A stretch of DNA of 64,000 nt from Pomacea canaliculata. Taxonomy: Eukaryota > Mollusca > Gastropoda > Architaenioglossa > Ampullariidae. The first letter of the stretch is position 1, and each line of letters opens with the position of its first letter. Where the stretch lies: the NCBI RefSeq assembly GCF_003073045.1, contig NC_037596.1, positions 28,060,392 to 28,124,391 of the forward strand, given 5' to 3'. This document shows positions 1 to 11,900 of the stretch, one piece after another. Under the pieces are notes generated by a model that was not told the DNA's origin, ran no database searches, and saw only the letters and a list, made by a program, of their open reading frames with translations. The position numbers and the translations under genes were made by a program.

Positions 1-1130
1 CTATTTCAGGACACTTCTTGGGCTATATAATGACTGGAAAACTTTCTGAAAAGATTTACGAGGCAGAAAGATTTGGGCTAAAATTTAATCGTGATTTTAT
101 TATATTATTTTGCTTTACGGAAACCTGACTCAACTCTAAGCTTTCTCGGTCGTCATGTCAACTCTCCGGACGTCTACCGCATCCTGATAATTGCTCGTGT
201 AAACTGTGGACAATGGCGGCAGCATGTAAATATTCACGATTGTTAATGCAGATATTATAGCATTCTGTCAACTATTCAAGGGACATCGAAACAATAACTC
301 AGCTGTAGTCTACTCGATCTTACAAGAGAGTTTAGCTCCCTTGTTATAGCTGGCAGATGCTTTCACCCCAAGGCAAATGATACACCAGCTAAACTGTATG
401 TGACATGGAAATTGATTTTATTGATAATGAGTTACTTCAAGTTTGAATGAAGATTCCTAAGTTTAAGCAACAGCTGGAAACCAAAATAAGGGATGAATCT
501 TGACTGACCACTATGGTTACTGTGATATTTTTCTTAGTCCGACAGGAGCTGGAACAACATTTACCGACAGGCTCATACTACTACTGAGTTGTGCACTTGT
601 ATCGCGCAGCATCACGACCAAGATAAGTCATTCTCTGCCCTGACCAGTAACGATAGAAAGAACATTTGAACATTAGGTAATAGACAATGGACAGTGAGAT
701 ACGTAAGTACAAGAGTAGAAAGAAATACAAGGGATAAAGTTATTAAGGAAAAAAAGGATTGTAAACAGTGAAGTAGTTACATGTGTGCCCATGACTGACA
801 ATATTGCAATAGGAATTAAGGAGAGTAATTCAAGGATAGAACTTTGTGAACAAATATGTTTTCAGAGAGCGTGTGAATGTAGACTTGTAGTCCGAGTGGC
901 AAATGTGGTGTGGAAGAGAGTTCCACTGTTTAGCAGCACAGAGGGAGGATGTCCGGTGTCCGTATGTGATTTTGTGGGAGGGAGGATAGAATGTGGGAGT
1001 CTGATGAGGAGAGAAGGTTTTGGGCAGGAGTGTGGACAGACAAGATTTCAGTAAAGTAGTGGGGGGGGGGGAGCCTTTAGAGATATCAAAGCACAGAGTT
1101 GAGAGCTGTAGTCTATTCTAGCTGTAACTG
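1..1130. other. No supported gene
   Basis: AT-rich sequence with only short open frames and no Ig-type exon, splice-bounded frame or clear repeat boundary. The part from about 890 to 1130 is richer in G and has the look of an old dispersed repeat running into the LINE debris that follows, but I cannot name it. The missing 5' exons of gene A were looked for here and not found. Confidence 0.4.
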
Positions 1131-1139
1131 GTAGCCAAT

Positions 1140-1480
1140 GAAGAGAGTGAAGAAGTGGTGTTACATGTTTACATTTCCTTCATAAGATCAAGCTGATCGA
1201 AGGCTGTCTAGGGAAAGGTTGTGGGACCCTTGCTCTTTCGGATTTCCGTTCTGCCAGGGTTTTGAGTTCGGAACTGGAGACGAGCAGCTGCATTCTGAAC
1301 TTTCTGAAGCTTATCAATGAGGTACTGTGAACAGCCAGCAAGAGAGTTGCAGTACTCTTCTTTAGACAGAACTAATGAGCAGATAAGAATTTTGGAGGCT
1401 GAGATGGACAAAGTATGGCGAATGGAGCTGATGTTCCGGAGCTCGTCGTATGCAGCACAACAAATGTGAGAAATATGTTC
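1140..1480 (-). mobile_element. LINE fragment, end of reverse transcriptase (antisense)
   Basis: The minus strand reads YCNSLAGCSQYLIDKLQKVQ followed by NAAARL. This is the conserved stretch after the reverse-transcriptase core of CR1/L2/Jockey-like non-LTR retrotransposons (usual form YCNSLLAG-P--LI-KLQ-VQNAAARL). Only this short piece remains, with no endonuclease and no intact catalytic motif. It resembles the part just upstream of what the + strand copy at 4070 encodes, so both probably come from one family. Clade assignment is tentative. Confidence 0.65.
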
Positions 1481-1499
1481 ATCAAGACATGTCAGCAGA

Positions 1500-2455
1500 C
1501 ACTATGTAGCATAAGTTACGTGTAGAAGTAAAAAAAAGGAACATGGATATCGCCTACCCAAACAGAGTACAGAGAGAACTCTGGGTCTCCTCTTTGAAAA
1601 AAAAAGAGCTAGAGCTTTTGTTTTGTTTTTAAAACGAGCCTCAGGCTAGAAGATTGCTTTGACTGTACCACCTGTATAACACTGACAGCTCCTTGTGCCG
1701 GTCATCTTGAGGAGACTGATATTATCACACCCTACATCACATTCTTCAATGCAATTTGTCAAATGAAGTCTTGATCCAGCAACAAGTCACGCCTTATGGC
1801 TTTCTTCCAAACGAAGCTGATGGCGAAAATGACAAGCCATGTGATAGCAAAGAATTAAAGAGCTCCAAATGACATCTATGGCCAGAGTATGAGACATAAA
1901 ATGCATAAAAAGTTGGATTTCATGTGCTTTCAAACTTCTAGTCTATATCTACTGGATACACATGTGCGATGCATGAATGAATTAGAAATTGCCAGAGCAT
2001 TCTCTCTACTCCTAATGAAATAAAACCCAGAATGGAACTTGAACAGGTTAACATCTATCTCTTACGTTTTGAAATTAAATGAGTAAATTAACTATTTATT
2101 CTTTCTGCGTTTAACAAAACATCTCAAAATGTGAAAGGGAAGGATTATATAGTATATAGTAGGAATAAAAAACTTAAATGTCAGATTGACTCTGCTATTA
2201 TTGCTTCCTACATTATTAAATAGGGACACTATATACCTTCTTTCTCACACGACTTAAATTAACAATTGAAAACATGCACTGAAAAAACATCTTAAAAAAT
2301 GTAACTTAAAGTTGCTGCAAATCAATTCTAACTTTTAGCAGTTAAAAAAAAATTTAAGAATTGTCAATTGTTTGCTTTAATCACTGCATCATTACCCTCT
2401 CTTCTAGATCTCAGATGGGTAGCCTGCTACCCCAAGCCTCCAACGACTAGCTTTG
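1500..2455. other. No supported gene
   Basis: AT-rich stretch with poly-A runs and no coding frame, splice-bounded exon or recognised repeat. It lies between a LINE fragment and a terminal-inverted-repeat element. Confidence 0.4.
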
Positions 2456-2457
2456 TA

Positions 2458-3274
2458 CAGTGGAACCTCGGTTAACGAACTTAATCCGTTCTGGAAAGCT
2501 GTTCGTTATCCGAAATGTTCGTTATCCGAAACAATTTTTTCCATAAGAAATAAAGGAAATAGATTTAATTGGTTCCCAGCCCCTGTTGACTAGCTAATAT
2601 TTGAAAGTTACAGGCTATATAGGTATTTGTAATGAGAACAGTTATAATGCAATATAAATGGAGTTAAATAAACATAAAAACAATAAACATCAGAAAACTT
2701 GCCGTTTTGACGGCGTGGTTGGAAGCAGGTGTGGGGAGGAAGGGATGAAATTACTGCTTTGATTCCCCCTCCATGAGCACACGTGACATTATAAAATCGG
2801 GGTTGACTTTCCTTTTCTGTAGCTTTGAGGTTAAAGTACAAAACTTGTCCAGTGTCTGTTGCTTCTGTCTTTTTTGTAAAACTCTTCGGTAATACGACAT
2901 CACATATCCGACAGACGCATGCCACCTTCATACTTTGAAATCATTTCCTTTTTCAATTTATTTGTTGGCCGCTTCCTTTTCATTACCTCACTACTATTAA
3001 TTGCTCTTAATCTTCTTTGGAGCCATTATTGAGGATTATCTTATTAAAATAAAGCACAACAATCACTAAATAAGAAGGATGCGCATAAATAAAGAATGAC
3101 TGATCGTAACTGTCTCGAGCGCGAATGATGACATGCTGGTCGGTCACGTGTGGTTCACGTGGCTGTTCGTTATCCGAAATTTTGTTCGCTATCCGAGACA
3201 AACTTTTAACGAAAGTTTTGTTCGTTAACCGAAACATTCGCTATCCGAGGCGTTCGCTAACCGAGGTTCCACTG
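2458..3274. mobile_element. Non-autonomous pogo/Tigger-like DNA transposon, copy 1
   Basis: The ends are inverted repeats: the left end begins CAGTGGAACCTCGGTTA and the right end is its reverse complement. A TA dinucleotide flanks each side (2456-2457 and 3275-3276), as expected for Tc1/mariner/pogo target duplication. Subterminal repeats of the GTTCGTTATCCGAAA type occur at both ends. The 817-bp body has no transposase motif, so it must have moved using another element's enzyme. A second copy lies in reverse orientation at 23478-24259. Confidence 0.8.
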
Positions 3275-3484
3275 TACTTGCAACAACTTTAGTATGCTGA
3301 TGAAGGCATGGGTTTCCGTGTACATTAAAAAATGGGCAGCTTTTGACTATTGACCCGTTTCATGTTGGCTGATCTCCATTCGCATCTCTGTCAGGCCCCA
3401 CAATGTCACTATTATGTTTACTCTCCAGATTGCACTCATGATGACCACGTAGTGGAAAAGTTCTATTGAAAAAAAAAAAAACTG

Positions 3485-4066
3485 GACAAAGTTTTGAAGG
3501 CAGTCCCGAAAAACCATATCCTCGCCGTGCTCGGCCATTGGAACGCTATTTCGACTCAGATGCCGACCAAAAATGATCACAAACAGCAGTTAGGCTTTGG
3601 CGAAACGAACGACAAAGACCCAAGTATTCGAATGCTTAAGATGGTAATAAAGGTAAACAGCGATTTTAAAAAGAAGATGAATGCAGCTAAGTAACAGTAA
3701 GCAGGTAGGCTGTAGATCTCTTTAAAACAGCAGTGGGCGTTCGCCAGGCCTGCCCTCTTTTGCCTGTAGTTCAACATTTGTTGACAAAATATCATAGCAG
3801 AGGTCTACATGAATGGAATACAGCTTAAGGAGGTAAACAGCTTCAAGTACTCAGGTGTTATCTTTTCCTAAGATGACAGCAGAGAGGCAGGCATTCGCAT
3901 CTGGATAACAGCAGCAACAGCATTAATGGCCAAGCTGAACATAATAAGACACAGGCAAAGCCATAATTTTTACCATCCTATACAGGCTGTACATCGTTCC
4001 TACCTGAGCTGTATGGAGTGAGACATGGAAATTGTGAAAGAAGACCGATCCAGGCATTTAAAACTA
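3485..4066 (+). mobile_element. Internally deleted LINE, endonuclease and RT pieces
   Basis: Near 3490-3650 the + frame reads VPKNHILAVLGHWNAIST, matching the apurinic-endonuclease motif normally written as DILVV-GDWNA. From about 3800 the sequence reads NGIQLKEVNSFKYSGVIFS and then fragments of R-R-------K--LY-S-----YG-E, the C-terminal part of the same reverse transcriptase family (EEVTSFKYLG). The region between the two, including the RT catalytic core, is missing. Several stops interrupt it, so this is a dead copy. Confidence 0.65.
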
Positions 4067-4069
4067 CGT

Positions 4070-5045
4070 GCCTAAGGAAGCCACTTTAAATCTACCCATC
4101 CAGTACAAACTGTCCGTTCTGTGTTTTAATTTCTTTGCTGTCACCTGCCCTGATTATTTCTCTCAACTGCTCTTCCCTTACATCCCAGGTAGACAACTCG
4201 GCTCTTCGTCTGATGATCGTCTCCTTACTCTTCCTGTCACCACCACAACAAGATATGGCCACAGGATGTTTAGTTATTGTGCAGCGAAACAATGGAATTC
4301 TCTCCCTTTCCATATCCCCCACCTACCCACTACTGAATCCTTTAAACGTGCACTGAAAACACACTTCTTCCGTAAACATTACTCCTTTCCCATAATGCAA
4401 GTCCTTTTTCATACCCTGGTTATCTGGTTCCTGTTTGCCTTTTCTTTATATGTATTTTTTTTTAAAATTCATCATTTATGCTGTTGTTTCTTCTTTCGTA
4501 GTTTACATGTTTGTTTTCCTCGTATATTGCTCATTTTTAAGAGCTTAGAGCAGTGATGCCCAACCTTTTTCGGCCTGCGGGCCATACACATTTCCGACAT
4601 GCGTGTCACGGGCCGGTTAACCGTAAAAATATATATATATATAAAAGAAAAAAATTAGAGCAGATACCATTTTTATTAGAACCAAGTTGTACTTACCATT
4701 AATTATGTAGTAATTAGTGGGATATTTGAATTTGTCTACCCGAAACCAACTTCTGAATGTCCGGCTGCATCGTAGAGACACCAAGTCGGAGCACTGAATC
4801 GAAATGTTTGTCCATCGAAAAAAAGATTGAGAGACGCCCCTACGTGGGGATAAATACTTCTTCTTCCCTTTTTTTCGTTTTATTTATGTCTTTTTTTATT
4901 ACTAACATGCCGATTTCTTGCACTGTGGGCAGAAGATTCGCGGGCCGGATATGGCCCGCGGGCCGTAGGTTGGGCATCCCTGGCTTAGAGCATGCTCCTT
5001 AGGAGTGTGAGTATGCGCTTTATAAATGTTTGCATTTATTATTAT
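4070..5045 (+). mobile_element. LINE 3' end (CR1/L2-like), split by a hAT element
   Basis: An open frame reads LPIQYKLSVLCFNFF, then PDYFSQLLFPYIPGRQL, RYGHRMFSYCAAKQWNSLP and ESFKRALKTHFF. This is the typical last domain of CR1/L2/Jockey-type LINE ORF2 (YGDRAFSVAAP-LWNSLP, FK--LKTHLF). The 3' end has the usual GCGCTTTATAAATGTTTGCA and a TTATTATTAT tail near 5018-5045. The element is 5' truncated at about 4070 and its 3' untranslated part is interrupted at 4551-4982 by a hAT element. Confidence 0.75.
4551..4982. mobile_element. Non-autonomous hAT DNA transposon
   Basis: The left end starts CAGTGATGCCCAACCTTTTT and the right end is the reverse complement of CAGGGATGCCCAACCTACGG. Both continue inward into GCGGGCC-rich inverted repeats. 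An exact 8-bp duplication, GCTTAGAG, flanks it at 4543-4550 and 4983-4990, which is the hAT hallmark. At 432 bp it encodes no transposase. Because it sits in a LINE 3' end, it inserted after that LINE. Confidence 0.88.
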
Positions 5046-5384
5046 GAAATATTTTACAAGGAACAAAAATCCAACGATTTTGTACGAAAAGCGGCTGATA
5101 CATTTGTGGGTGCCCATCAAAACGTTCTCGCTACAGCAAAATAGTTTACCCATTTTTAACTAAAAACCATTCGCCAAGACTCCCTGCAAAAAAAAAAAAT
5201 GCCCCTGAGTTAGAAGAGGAACTGGATGACGAACGCAAAGGAGTGGACTGGTTGCTCCATGTATGACTTGTTAAAATGTACACACAACCGTCACCGGAGC
5301 AGTACTATGGCTGCTACCCGGCGTTGCGGGAAAGCCCAAGTAATAGGACAGCCAGGCTGGTGATCAGCTAGTACCAGTCATCGA

Positions 5385-5418
<34 letters not shown>
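5385..5418. repeat. (ATG)n microsatellite
   Basis: About eleven ATG/GAT triplets in a row. It lies 250 bp before the first visible exon of gene A, in what is probably intron. Confidence 0.9.
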
Positions 5419-5668
5419 CGAGGAGGATATTTTCATACAAACCCATATTACAAAATGATTTTACATAGAAGCTAGCCTTTAATTAAAGTATATAACTACA
5501 TATAAGTACAGACTACGTAAGAAACGTCATGTATTGGGTTTTACTTCGCTTGTCAGCTGTTAAAACTTTAAACACAGAGAATAATATTTAGTCAAAATAA
5601 TTTTCTTTTAGTTCATGAATTAAGATACATTAGTTATTATATGTAAATGTGAAATATTTTCGCCATAG

Positions 5669-5916
5669 ATGGAGCAGAAGTTTCATCATGCAGCATTCAA
5701 ACACTTCCAAATGGTTCAGTCTGGAGTTTGACAGGCAAGTGCACCATTACCAAAGTGTTCTCAACTTTAAACCGCTATGTCTGTCATCTCTGGCAAAACA
5801 AAGAGGTAAGTAACTGAAAAGAGAATCTGATACTTGGCGAATACATGAGATGTTTCCTTTGACAGGTTTGCACACTCATTCAGTCACACAACAGGTGCAT
5901 GTACAAACAACAACAA

Positions 5917-5948
<32 letters not shown>

Positions 5949-8900
5949 GCAGCAGCAACAACAACAACTATAATAATGATAATAATAATAGTTGGATCTA
6001 TGACCTTTGTGGTCATTTGAAGTAACTGCGTGAACAGGGTAAATATTGTCACAAAATAGAATTGTGAAGTGAGTTCTCCAAAGGCTAAACGATTTTATGT
6101 TCGAACTTGGCTTTAGAAAATGCTTTTCCAGATCGCTACAATAGTCTCATTCTGCTCACAACAGAGCAGTTATTACACATATCTGCATATGGGAAATATG
6201 TGACAAAGTAAGGACCTTCTTGCTTTATGACTAATGAGTTATTGAAACTCTGCAACTCATTTATTATTCAACTCATTTATTACATACCTCAATAAAATCA
6301 ATGAAATTTGATTAGGCTCATAATCTGGAGTCAAACGGATATAACTAGCAAATTTGAACTAAGCAAGTCACTACAAGAGTGAGTATGAAAGAAATATGTA
6401 TTAAATAAATTATCTTTACTCTGTTTACATACTGTTTACCACCCTGTGACTAAGATCCCACATTAAAGCCCGTGTGTTCAGGAAGTATAATTTAACTGGA
6501 TAATCTGTTTGATATAGAGCTCATCAGGAGTAGAAGTAGCCAACATTATTTACAGCCCTACCCTCAATAACAGCAGCCCACCATATGCATATGGTTCCTG
6601 TTTCTATTCTCTGCCGCTGCCGATGCAGAATGGCATTTACAACTTTGATGTGATTGTATTCCCTGGAGAAACAAACAGGAATGCTGGTAATATTACTGTA
6701 GGTGAGTTGAGTTATTAATCCAATAGTTAAGAATAGTCACTGGCACCTCTCAATTTATAGAAATGTTTGATGAGAAGTGTATTGCTCTCTACCCATCCCT
6801 TAATCTTTTGATGTGCTATGCTATGTACATACTTTTGTTGTATTTTGTTGCTTTTGTAGGTATTAACTCTGGGAATACAGTCCCACTTACCTTTGAAGGT
6901 CATAGGTTTCAAGGTATATGCCTTGATTTTGATTGAGAGGTTTGGTGTTTGGAATGTTAGACAGGGCTAGCACCTTTGATAGGTTAAGCTTATTGCGTGG
7001 ATGTTTTCACACTAGTGCATACACCCATCGAGAGTTCTTGTCTGATACTCAGCTCTCACTGGTACCTTCAAGTTGTCAGAATGCGGTGATGAGTACACCC
7101 TGATAAACGGGTAGGAATGAGACACCTTATATATAAACATGTATTATTATTTTCATGTGGCAACATACTTTCTCTAGCTGACCAATGCTTTTCAAAGTCT
7201 GCGTTCCCTAGGTATTAAATTAAACTATTTTATTACTTATTTTTTTTAAAGCAAGGCCTCTGCAGCCGCCAAGCATCAACTGCTCAATGTTTATGTTTCC
7301 ATTTGTGATGGAGAATGGGGACTTGTTCTGTACCTGTACAACCTCAGACCTTGGATTACCCAGGGGACGACTAATTGGATATTACGGTGGTCAGAGACTT
7401 AATACAAGTAATTTTGGAAGTGGATACTTGTCTTTTGAAAAGAGGAACTTGACCAGAACTGATGATGGAACTTCTGTCAAATGTGTAGTGGACTGGGCCA
7501 CACAAGACACTGATGATTTGAACACCAGTTTTACACTTCGTATTGCATGTAAGATATGTACTGTGAGAAGATTTTCTATTAGGCCACCTAGCAACACCTC
7601 GTAATGGCATGTTGGCAACTATTACTGTATTAAAAATAATGGAACATATCGTAGCCATAGCGAATGTTCAGACTTCTATGTGTCATGTAGTAGTGCATAC
7701 TGAATGAATATAAACTGATTTGAAAAATGTCTTTTTTCACATGCAGTCAATGCATTATGAATCTTGTGTGTGCCTGAGCAAAACACTTGTGCTTGTCTTT
7801 GCGGCAATATGAGTTAGAAGGTATTTAAATGAGTTGTCTGTCGTAAGGCGCATTGTGCAATGTAAAGAGATCTCACCCAAGAATGGTGTGCAAGCTCATC
7901 GCTCACCACCAATATGGAATGTTTTCTAATTCAGATCCCCTTGCAAGAGATGGATAATTTTGTCATTAAGTTCTAGAGATAGTCTTTATAAGACGAATTT
8001 TTCATCGCCGACAAAATAATTAGGTTGCTTACTTTGAACCCAGCTTCAATGATAATTTTTGTTGCTAGATGGCCCAGATGCAGTCGTCATTACCGGACCA
8101 GATGTGTTTGATATCAACCCATCACAAGTTCAAAGTATCAGTTTGATATGTAAGGAATCAGTGGTCAGCCCTTATGTGAACTACAGCTGGACTGGTTGCC
8201 CCAGTGGTAACCCAATGTCTCCTATTTGCACTGCTCGTCCTTCCCTAAACAACACCAGCTATTTTGTACAATGTACTGTTAGCAACCCATTATCACAAGT
8301 AGCAAGGACGGTAAACCACACAGTCGAACTGAATTGTAAGTTTCTGAGTAATTAAATTTTATCATTTTTGTTTGATATTAAAACTATCAGACAGAAATGT
8401 TTCCTATCATATAATCACTATTGCTCTCTCTTTTGTTCTAATTCTTTTTTCTTACTACATGTAATGCATTTTACATTAGCTGGCTATGACAATGAGAGCT
8501 TATGCCCATATATTTGTCCTTGTTTGTATATATTTACTCTCTCTCTCTGCGTATAAATGTATATGCATGTGTGGAAAGGTTTATGTGAATTTGTGATAAC
8601 CCATTTCAACATTCCACTATGAATTATAACTTACATATAATTATAACATACAACACTCTTTATCATTAGTTTTATTGTTTCTGTCATTAAAATGGTGAAA
8701 CAAACTTTGACAGAGAAACAATTTTATCTCTATGCTTTTCCTCTTGTTTTGTTATAAAAGTTTATTTTTGCAGATCCACCAGGCAAAGCACCAGTGATCA
8801 GTACACAGCCATCACTCAATCCCAGTCAACCAGTATATAAGGGAGACAACTTCACTCTAACCTGCACAGTCCATGGCGGTAAACCAGTAAACGCAACTCG

Positions 8901-11900
8901 TGTCACCTTCACTTGTCCACATATGATAGACATGGGCGACATCATAGGAAGAACTGAAGTCAACAGTAGTTTGACGTTTTTCTCTGTCTCATCTGACAAC
9001 CGGGGGAACTGTAGCTGTAGTGCCGTGTGGAAAAACACAACTTGGTACACACAGACAGCTGAGTGGACCCTCATTGTTTATAGTGAGTATACAAAGTGTA
9101 TAAACATGTTTGGAAGCATTTATGTTTTTAGGGTTAGGAGATTATGTTCAAGTACATGTGTCTAAAAATAATACAGATATACATATTGTTTTACAGACAT
9201 ATATTAGTGCATACATAGGATTCTTATTAAATGGGAATATCGTATAAAAAGAAAAGGCATCTCCTTAAAAAAGATAATTGTCATTTGTACATGGAAGGAT
9301 ACATTAGTTTCCATAAATATGAGAATGAAAGTAATTTTTTGATATTGTGATGTTTTTCTTTTACAATATTTGTAGCTACTGAGCAATGACAGATATTAGC
9401 TGGTACATGCACTGTTTGTTAATTTGTATAAAAAATGGTTGATGAGTTTTAAGAAACAAAACAGTCTTTTATCCATGGAAGGGCATATTATTTTCCTTTG
9501 CATTCCCCAGAAACGGTTATGTAAGAACTAAAACTGATTATTGTCTGATGGTAATAGCTGTGTGCAGATGAAGGAGTCTTAGTGACTTTAATCAACAACA
9601 TTCTTATCCCATACACTAACATAGATGACCCCTTTGTTTTTGCAACCATTATTACAGACAATAAATCCGAATGACTCCGATAAGTATGAAGCTCTACGTA
9701 CGCTACTCCTTTATCATAGTATATAAACAGCCACCAGGCAGATGATACACCCGCGGCACATATGATCGACATTCTTCTTACATTCGGCTGTCCCACTAAT
9801 AAATAATAATAACTACATTTAATTCTTGGTTAATACTCCACGTGTGTGACAGAGACAGGCTTAGGCGTTATCCTTAGTTTATTCAGTTAAGTCTCGGGCG
9901 GAGGATGCAGCGATGGAGGGCGAAACAGCACAGTACAGCTGGGTGATCAACCACGGCAAGACCCACCTATCCTTCTCCATTAAGTGGCACTCGGCGTTCC
10001 AGTTCAAGTCTCAGGTGACTACAGACACACCAAAGGGACCCGTTGAGGACACTCGGGCAAGTCGCGAAGACAAGCGGAAGTGATCGAGCCTACTAACCAG
10101 CCTGCAAGAGAGGTGAAAAATGATGCGAACAGGCGGGAGATGTGTGATGCGATCTTAAAAGGACAAAAGTTGAGACAGGGCATGACCTCTGTGCAGTGAT
10201 GATGACCCGTATGTGTAGCTTTTTTTATCCGACATTCCACTGCCGCGTCGACATTCTTAGGCAAGTTGATTAAAACGTGATCGGGTTACACCCTTCCCCC
10301 CTCTATTTCCCCCCACGTTTAGCTGCAACTAGTCAAGGTACAAGGTGACATCGGTTCAGTCTTCGTTTTGACCTGTGCACAGACTTAAAGGATTATTATA
10401 TGTCCATCTCCAAGGGAAACACCGCCGATCTATGAAGTATTCTTAATAAAGTTGAGTGAAAGAAGCAATTAAACAACTGTACTTTATAACAGTGGATAGT
10501 CTTGAATAGTTTATGATCGTATATAGCTAATGTAGAGCTTTTTATGAAATGTATTAACTTGTAACCGGCCGGTCTTATGTCCTCGCACTTCGCACTTCCA
10601 CTATTTTGGAATTTCAATCTTATAGATGAAAATTCTTTATTTTCTTGTGTTTCAGCCCCTCCATCTGCTCCAGAAATTTTTCCGTTCTTGGACACAATAG
10701 GAAAACCTTCGTATCCCTTCATGGCAGGCACCTCTGCTACCCTGTGTTGTCATAGCAATCAGTCAGGTCGACCGGAAGCTATTTACAGCTGGCCTGTCTC
10801 AGCAATTAGTCACAGCTCGGGTAGTAACTTGACTTTCTACAATCTGTCGAGAGAAGATAACGGAAAAATAGTGAAGTGCAGGGCCAGCAACGATTACACA
10901 GAAAACAGGCAGCCAGTCGATGATGCCACTTTTGTCCTAGAAGTCTACTGTGAGTATCCTGCCGCTTGTAATTCTGTACGTAACGTACAGTTGTGTATTT
11001 ACCTTTAGATGAGATAGAAAACACAATAGATTTGAATATAAGAAATAACTATAATATAAAAAATCAATCCGCACAAAAACTGACTAATGTATTTTGCAGA
11101 CATTTTTAAAGACACATAGAAACTATAGTCTCTTCTGTAAGATACAATTTTTTTCGTTACACCACTTTTTTCGAAAGTCTTTTTTAAAACCTCCTCCATT
11201 AGTTCCAGTTGCTGTCTCTCTTGAAGAGCTCATAGACATCCAGCACACTAATATCTGCTTACGTTTACGATACTACTAATTAAATATTTCTCTGTTAATA
11301 ATTAGCATACTGTCCAAAACATTACTACTGAAAAAGGTTCAAAAACAAAAATTTCTGTGACTCAGCTCAACAAGTTTTCAAGTGAAAAAAATTACACTTG
11401 TCCAAAATGTCTGGCGAGGACTTCACAAATGAAGTCTGGGCAGGACTTTACACAACATCACGCTTCCTGAACCAGTCAAAGGGGAAGCGTATTTCAAAAC
11501 TCAAAAAAGCAGCAAAAATCATTTTCTTTCTCAACCCTAATCTTTACAGTTTATACTTGTGGAAGCCCTCAATGACGTCCTTACATCCTAGAAAAGGAGG
11601 TCGTCATGAGATTAACCCACGCACACACTCACAATACTGGTACCTACTGAACAAAAGTATCGTGTAAATTAGGATGTTATATTTTTTCTGTAAATAATCT
11701 TCATAGTATCTTCACGCTATGATCAGCTGGCTGCTTCAGTCCATCGATTAGTCAAAATATCGTATATCTGGCAGCTCATTAGTTCTGCTTTTGACATCTT
11801 AATACTCTGAATGTTGAGTTAAAGTACATCAGAAAATATAATTAGATACTTGATGTGGTTCATAGATAAATACCAAAAGCTGAATCGACAACTATTAAAA

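Noticed and set aside
785-1054. 89-codon open frame as a small gene
   Set aside because: No signal peptide, domain or splice context. Odd composition and adjacency to LINE debris suggest repeat sequence.
2608-2931. 107-codon minus-strand frame as transposase
   Set aside because: It lies inside the non-autonomous pogo-like element, shows no DDE or helix-turn-helix motif, and the same region in the second copy (23727-23987) is also motif-free.
4068-4556. 162-codon open frame as a host gene
   Set aside because: Its sequence is the last domain of a CR1/L2-like LINE ORF2 (WNSLP, FK-ALKTHFF) and a LINE-style 3' tail follows.
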